Source: Spirosoma sp. KUDC1026 (GTDB lineage: Bacteria > Bacteroidota > Bacteroidia > Cytophagales > Spirosomataceae). From it: DNA of 64,000 nt. The translations under genes were made by a program, and so were the position numbers. Shown in pieces: positions 59,596-64,000 of this stretch. The notes under the pieces were generated by a model, which was not told where the DNA came from, made no database searches, and was given only the letters and a program-made list of their open reading frames with translations. The stretch lies in assembly GCF_013375035.1 (NCBI RefSeq), contig NZ_CP056032.1, positions 5,392,001-5,456,000 on the forward strand, in the 5' to 3' direction. Positions within the stretch are counted from its first letter, which is position 1. The number at the start of each line of letters is the position of its first letter.

Positions 59596-61446
59596 CTACT
59601 GATACCCCCGCGCCTGCAGCTTGAACAGCTCGGCGTAGCGACCATCCTGACGTAACAGCTCGTCGTGGCTGCCGATCTCGAGCAACGTTCCTTTATCAAG
59701 CACCAGAATGCGGTCGGCCATGCGGACCGTACTGAAGCGGTGCGAAATGATTACCGACGAGTGACCTTCGGTTAGTTTGGCGAATCGCTGGAATACATCG
59801 TATTCGGCACGGGCGTCGAGGGCGGCCGTGGGCTCGTCCAGAATAACCAACTGGGCGTCGCGCATGTAGGCGCGACCAAGGGCTACTTTCTGCCACTCTC
59901 CACCCGAGAGTTCAACCCCTTTGCCAAACGAGCGTCCCAGCTGCTGATCGTAACCGCCCTCCAGCTTGGCAATGACCGTATCGGCCAGCGACTGCTGCGC
60001 GGCCGTTTCGATCCGCGACTGGTTCATCCGTTCGCTCACGTCCCCAACGGCAATGTTGGTCCCGGCCGACATTTTAAATCGGGTGTAATCCTGGAAGATA
60101 ACGCCAATATTCTGACGTAATACGGTCAGGTCATACTCACGCAGATCGTAGCCGTCCAGCAGGATTCGCCCCTCCGTCGGGTCATACAGCCGGGCCAGTA
60201 GTTTGACCAGCGTGGTTTTGCCCGCTCCGTTCTCGCCTACTAGCGCCAGTTTTTCACCGGCCCGGAGCGTAAACGACAGGTCTCGCACCGCCCAGCGCTC
60301 TGAGTTCGTGTATTTGAAACCGACGTTCTCAAACGTAAAGCCCTGTTGAATGGGATTCGGAAAAGGCCGGAACGTAGCAGGCGAGTAGATCAACGGTTTG
60401 ATAGCAAAGAAATCAAAGAGGTCCTGCAGGTAAATAGCCTCCTGCGTCAGACTACTGAACTGAAGTAGAATTCCCTCCAGCGAACTGCGCACCTGCCGGA
60501 ACGAACCCGCCAGAAACGTAAGATCGCCCAGTGAGATTGTCCCGTTAACCGCCCGCGCCACAATCCAGACGTAGGCACCGTAGTAGCCCGCCGTTCCAAG
60601 TATGGTTAACATCGTTCCCCAACCCGCCCGGCTGATAGCCAGCGTGCGGTTCTTCGTAAAATATTCCCAGGAAAGGCTCCGGAACCGGTCGATCAGGAAA
60701 TCGGATAGACCAAAAATCTTAACCTCTTTGGCCGTTTCGTCGCTGGCCCCTACGTAGCGCAGGTAGTCCAGTTCCCGTCGTTCGGGCGTCCAGGAGCGGG
60801 ACAGCGAATAACTGCGCTGGTTGAAATAATTATCGCCAATGAACGAGGGAGTCACAGCAATCAGAATCAGCAGCAACAGCCAGGGGTTATATACGGCTAG
60901 TCCGGCCGCCAGAAAACCCACCGAGATCAATTCCTGTATTTGGCCGAATACCCCAGACAGCAGTACCGTTCGTCCGGTCGACTGGCGCCGGGCGCGTTCG
61001 AGTTTGTCATAGAACGTAGCATCCTCAAACTGTTCGAGGTCAAGGGTAGCCGCGTGTTCCATCAAGCGGACGGAAATCTGATTAGCGAACAGATCGCCCA
61101 GCAAACCATCCATGAGTGATACGGCCCGGCCCAGCGCCGTCGACAAAACGGCCAGCCCGAACTCGGCGGCTACGAGCCACCACAGGAAAGTTGTATCATC
61201 CGAACCCGTATTATTCGTGAGGGCGACCACCTGATCAATGATCAGTTTACCGACGTAAAGTGTAGCCGCTGGCACGGCCGCCCGGATGAGTCGCAGGAAG
61301 GCATTTCCCAGGAACAGGCCCGGCGACACTTCCCATATCAGGCGAAAAAAAGCAGGCAGGTTTCCAAGCGCGGCAAAGCGTTCGCGCCAACTCACGTCTG
61401 GCTTAGTATCAGCGGTCTTAGCATTCGATTTAGTCTTTGTTGTCAT
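59596..61446 (-). CDS. ABC exporter, fused permease and ATPase
   Basis: 616 residues from the ATG at 61446. A six-helix exporter membrane domain (LFLGNAFLRLIRAAVPAATLY onward, residues about 35-330) is followed by the ATPase: Walker A GENGAGKTTLVKLL, signature LSGGEWQKVALGRA, Walker B LVILDEPTAALD and switch His in IISHRFSTVR. The protein would act as a homodimer or pair with a second half. Substrate unknown; lipids, peptides and drugs are all possible. It ends 6 bases from the HEPN stop on the opposite strand. Confidence 0.92.
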   Translation of the reverse strand: MTTKTKSNAKTADTKPDVSWRERFAALGNLPAFFRLIWEVSPGLFLGNAFLRLIRAAVPAATLYVGKLIIDQVVALTNNTGSDDTTFLWWLVAAEFGLAVLSTALGRAVSLMDGLLGDLFANQISVRLMEHAATLDLEQFEDATFYDKLERARRQSTGRTVLLSGVFGQIQELISVGFLAAGLAVYNPWLLLLILIAVTPSFIGDNYFNQRSYSLSRSWTPERRELDYLRYVGASDETAKEVKIFGLSDFLIDRFRSLSWEYFTKNRTLAISRAGWGTMLTILGTAGYYGAYVWIVARAVNGTISLGDLTFLAGSFRQVRSSLEGILLQFSSLTQEAIYLQDLFDFFAIKPLIYSPATFRPFPNPIQQGFTFENVGFKYTNSERWAVRDLSFTLRAGEKLALVGENGAGKTTLVKLLARLYDPTEGRILLDGYDLREYDLTVLRQNIGVIFQDYTRFKMSAGTNIAVGDVSERMNQSRIETAAQQSLADTVIAKLEGGYDQQLGRSFGKGVELSGGEWQKVALGRAYMRDAQLVILDEPTAALDARAEYDVFQRFAKLTEGHSSVIISHRFSTVRMADRILVLDKGTLLEIGSHDELLRQDGRYAELFKLQARGYQ

Positions 61447-61573
61447 ACATAAAAAAGACACGTAGACGCGGGGTTTAGTTCGTTGAAAATTTCCTGAACG
61501 GCAACCACCAACGATCATATATTCTTATATTTCTGCCCTGTTCACCTTCTTACTTTATAGCAACCACTCCTCT

Positions 61574-62953
61574 ATGAAACGGTTACGTTACGGGCTCAAC
61601 CGCGCCCTCTTTTTTGTCCTGCTTACAGCCTCGTTTACGGTACAGGCCGAAGGCCCAACGGGCATCAGTTTTTTTAAAGGCTCCTGGAAGGCAGTCCTGA
61701 ACGAAGCCAGAAAGCAGAATAAACCAATCTTCGTCGATATCTACACGACCTGGTGCGGTCCCTGCAAGCAGATGGCCCGACAGGCTTTCCCGGACGCGAA
61801 GGTTGGCGAAAAATTCAACGCCAATTTTATCAGTTATCAGCTCGACGCCGAACGGGGTGAAGGTGTTCAGATCGCCAGAAAGTACACGGTTACTGCCTAC
61901 CCAACGACCCTGTTCGTGTCGGCCGATGGTGACCTCATCCACCGGGTTGTTGGCTACGGCGGTATCGAGGCCATGCTGACGGAAGCCGACAAAGCCATTG
62001 CGGCAGCGGCTGACCCAAATCCACTGTCAGCGCTGGAGAAACACTACGCCAGCAACAAGAACAACCCGGCTTTTGTGGCCCTTTATCTAACCAAGCGGGG
62101 TCAGGTTGGCCTGCCTGATCCGGAAGCGCTGGAATCGTACATGCAGCTGGTCCCCGACGCCGATTGGTTTTCGGTCGAGAACCTGACCATTCTTAGCGGC
62201 AATATTGGGTCAACCAATTCAAAAGCCTATGATCTCCTCATTCAGGCTATTCCCAAACTGGGAATGGACCAGGATAAAATGGCATTAGCCCGCCCAATCA
62301 TCAGCGGACTGCAACGGGCCGAACGAAAAGACTATCAGAAAGCCATTCAGAAAGCCGACGAACGTCTGCTTGACGCCATGCTCCGCAATCGTCGGCGGCT
62401 GACGGCGGTTGTGCCTATTGACGGTAACGTTAGCGCCGATGAACGGGAAAGCACGTACCGCCGGACGTTTTACCTCCAAACCAAGGACATGGATGGCTAC
62501 CGGAAGCTCGCGGCTCAGGAAGGTGCCCGCCTGCTGGCAATTCCCGCCGATTCGCTGAAAGCCAAGGATGAACTTCTCCTAAAACGTTTTCAGCAGCAGT
62601 CCGCTTTTATGCCCGATTCAGCCAAACAACAGGCGGAGTTCAAACAGTACGCGGCCAGCATGCAAAATGCCGAAACAAACCGGATCGCGACCCAGCTGAA
62701 TAGCCTGGCGTGGGACTATTATCAGCATTTATCCGATCAGGCCGATTTGAGACAGGCGCTGGCCTGGTCAGCAAAATCGCTGGTCTACAGCCGAAGTGGA
62801 GCAAATCTGGACACCTATGCTCATCTGCTCAGTAAGTTGGGCCACAAAGCTGAGGCAATTAAAGCGCAGCAAGAAGCGATCGCACTGGTAAAAGCAGAGG
62901 GCGGTGACCTCGACGATTACGAAAAGAGCTTGGCCGAAATTAGACAGCGATAG
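61574..62953 (+). CDS. Secreted thioredoxin-fold protein with long helical tail
   Basis: 459 residues. Sec signal 1-25 (ALFFVLLTASFTVQAEG). Residues 30-145 are a thioredoxin-like domain with redox motif WCGPC (TTWCGPCKQMA) and cis-Pro region TVTAYPTTLFVSADG. Residues about 160-459 are helical with tetratricopeptide-like repeats (DLRQALAWSAKSLVYSR, AHLLSKLGHKAEAIKAQQEAI). Periplasmic thiol reductase or disulfide handling is likely. It is divergent from the ABC exporter. Confidence 0.88.
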   Translation: MKRLRYGLNRALFFVLLTASFTVQAEGPTGISFFKGSWKAVLNEARKQNKPIFVDIYTTWCGPCKQMARQAFPDAKVGEKFNANFISYQLDAERGEGVQIARKYTVTAYPTTLFVSADGDLIHRVVGYGGIEAMLTEADKAIAAAADPNPLSALEKHYASNKNNPAFVALYLTKRGQVGLPDPEALESYMQLVPDADWFSVENLTILSGNIGSTNSKAYDLLIQAIPKLGMDQDKMALARPIISGLQRAERKDYQKAIQKADERLLDAMLRNRRRLTAVVPIDGNVSADERESTYRRTFYLQTKDMDGYRKLAAQEGARLLAIPADSLKAKDELLLKRFQQQSAFMPDSAKQQAEFKQYAASMQNAETNRIATQLNSLAWDYYQHLSDQADLRQALAWSAKSLVYSRSGANLDTYAHLLSKLGHKAEAIKAQQEAIALVKAEGGDLDDYEKSLAEIRQR

Positions 62954-63348
62954 CTCCTTTAGTGCCACCCATGTTAATGGGGGCATTAATATTTCATATC
63001 ACAATGGCGGACCGTAAAATCCGCCATTTACTTTTAGAAGGTATGTAGCAAAAAAGGAGCGTTTGAAGAGCAGAGCAATACACAAGGGGTACTACCAACT
63101 GCTTTAATCTCTAGGACAAGCGATACTTGTATAGCCCGGCTCAAAAGACATAAGCTACACTAACGGGCATATTACGCAACGTTAAGCTTAAAAAATAAAA
63201 CGCTAGCAAATAGCCGATCGCCCACACCACGCTAGGCTATAATTTGGTGAATTGCTGCGATGCATTGAGAGCCGTAGTAGCAATGTCTTTGCTTACTATT
63301 GCGATAGCTAAAAATAAGTATTTCTGATTGACAAGGCAGTTAATGCTT
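62954..63348. other. Gene-free region
   Basis: Contains the terminator at 63003. The rest, AT-rich, has no ORF that I can support; minus-strand codons near 63105-63150 look like the last residues of some protein but have no start or family match. Confidence 0.4.
63003..63035 (+). terminator. Terminator of the thioredoxin-fold gene
   Basis: AATGGCGGA (63003-63011) pairs with TCCGCCATT (63020-63028), eight-base loop, then TACTTTT. Confidence 0.75.
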
Positions 63349-63735
63349 TTATGACTTACTCAAGGCACGCTTCACAAAGCCGCCGAGCAAGCTTACGATA
63401 AACGTCAGAATGATTGCCCCATAAAGGCCAAAGTGTTCAATTTCTATCCGACCACTTTCAGTAGCAGCAGGACTAATCAGGTAGTAACCAACCAGCAGAA
63501 GAATGACTTGTGCTATGGCTAATAACCATCCTTTACGTGGCTCAATTACACCAAGTAGACTAGCTGCCATCGAGGCCACGAAATAACTGAGGTGAAGCAA
63601 GTGATTACGTTCAGTGGTCTTAATCACATATAGGATCACAGCGCTGGTAAACACTGTTATTATCAGGCTGAAGAGCAGGTGTTTGTCCAGCAAAGGAGTG
63701 GTTGATTTGTTGTCGGATTTATGAGAAAGATTCAT
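63349..63735 (-). CDS. Hypothetical membrane protein
   Basis: 128 residues with four predicted membrane segments: LLFSLIITVFTSAVILYVI, LSYFVASMAASLLGVI, WLLAIAQVILLLVGYYLI and IILTFIVSLLGGFVKRAL. The amino terminus is polar. No recognised family. It follows the gene at 63774 by 38 bases on the same strand, so they may be cotranscribed. Confidence 0.6.
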   Translation of the reverse strand: MNLSHKSDNKSTTPLLDKHLLFSLIITVFTSAVILYVIKTTERNHLLHLSYFVASMAASLLGVIEPRKGWLLAIAQVILLLVGYYLISPAATESGRIEIEHFGLYGAIILTFIVSLLGGFVKRALSKS

Positions 63736-63773
63736 GGTTGTTTTTGGTAAATAGTTGAGATATGAAAAGGACT

Positions 63774-63998
63774 TTATAAATCCCTTTCCAGCTTTTCCAA
63801 GTAGGCGACAAGACGTTGCTTCTGCTCACTGCTGATCTGATAAAATTCAAATACGTTAGATAGCAACAGCGAATCTGCAACCAGAATAGCCGTTAGATTG
63901 GCAACCGAAGTATCGTTTGGATCAGCAATCACATGTTCCCGGTACCATTGGCTGAACAATTGCCGGTAATACTCACTGTTGAAACAAGCCTGGGTCAT
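63774..63998 (-). CDS. Hypothetical small helical protein, possibly incomplete at the window edge
   Basis: 74 residues from an ATG two bases inside the window edge; it may extend further. Helical and soluble: EYYRQLFSQWYREHVI, VANLTAILVADSLLLSNVFEFY and QKQRLVAYLEKLERDL. No family recognised. Confidence 0.5.
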   Translation of the reverse strand: MTQACFNSEYYRQLFSQWYREHVIADPNDTSVANLTAILVADSLLLSNVFEFYQISSEQKQRLVAYLEKLERDL

Positions 63999-64000
63999 CA

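Noticed and set aside
62954..63348. Remnant of an insertion sequence
   Set aside because: No terminal inverted repeats or transposase motifs could be found; only a vague protein-end-like stretch.

Overview
The window looks like chromosome from a Bacteroidota member of the Cytophagales, most like Spirosoma and its relatives; the genus is an inference from gene style, not a database match. The main sign is a repeated promoter signature: many genes are preceded at short distance by TAnnTTTG, the Bacteroidota -7 element (for example before hisB, nspC, pgeF, the Crp-like regulator and several membrane-protein genes). Family content agrees: GLPGLI protein beside a carboxypeptidase-regulatory-domain outer membrane barrel, ThuA/sugar-dehydrogenase/PKD/cytochrome c fusion, several Gfo/Idh/MocA oxidoreductases, bifunctional HisB, norspermidine-type polyamine genes and an alpha-E protein. 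Genes are densely packed and most units end in long perfect hairpins. TAA, TGA and TAG all serve as ordinary stops.

Layout. 1-6 kb: the end of a nucleotide-sugar epimerase, a Tat-exported Gfo/Idh/MocA oxidoreductase, a small membrane protein, an AraC regulator, MsrA and a YbjJ-like MFS permease. 6-8 kb: a decayed outer membrane protein, then an SRA-HNH modification-dependent nuclease behind a coiled-coil membrane protein. 8-14 kb: a leftward sugar-catabolic operon (two Gfo/Idh/MocA dehydrogenases and a TIM-barrel isomerase) facing an MFS permease. This operon is interrupted twice by four-helix-bundle (23S rRNA intervening-sequence protein) genes, each bracketed by complementary GAGYGA-rich arms. 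14-23 kb: a LEA2-type lipid-facing protein, a META lipoprotein, the 1148-residue dehydrogenase fusion, GLPGLI, and an outer membrane barrel broken by one in-frame TAG. 23-34 kb: housekeeping (aminodeoxychorismate synthase I, NYN RNase, HisB, PlsC-like acyltransferase, LpxB, QueD/PTPS, HldD, subtilase, aminopeptidase P, TetR). 35-43 kb: an orphan WapI-like immunity protein, norspermidine-type polyamine synthesis (dehydrogenase plus NspC), a beta-helix protein, and UDP-glucose to UDP-glucuronate to UDP-xylose (Ugd, Uxs). 43-51 kb: PgeF, then a 3.6-kb block (Crp/Fnr-type regulator, SnoaL-like protein, esterase, GNAT, NAD(P)-binding reductase) lying between two 103/104-identical direct repeats, followed by a membrane protein/subtilase/small protein set. 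51-64 kb: maltokinase and GlgB (glycogen or trehalose metabolism), an outer membrane protein, alpha-E, NIPSNAP, YefM-YoeB and MNT-HEPN toxin-antitoxin pairs, an ABC exporter and a thioredoxin-fold protein.

The observations I rate highest are: (1) the two intervening-sequence-like elements sitting between stop and start codons of a protein-coding operon, with ends that would pair into long stems in the mRNA; (2) the 104-bp direct repeat bracketing a regulator-led block in which two perfect TTGAT-N4-ATCAA boxes match the ExxSR recognition helix of the regulator encoded there; (3) two outer membrane genes each interrupted by an in-frame TAG; and (4) the SRA-HNH nuclease with its coiled-coil membrane neighbour.
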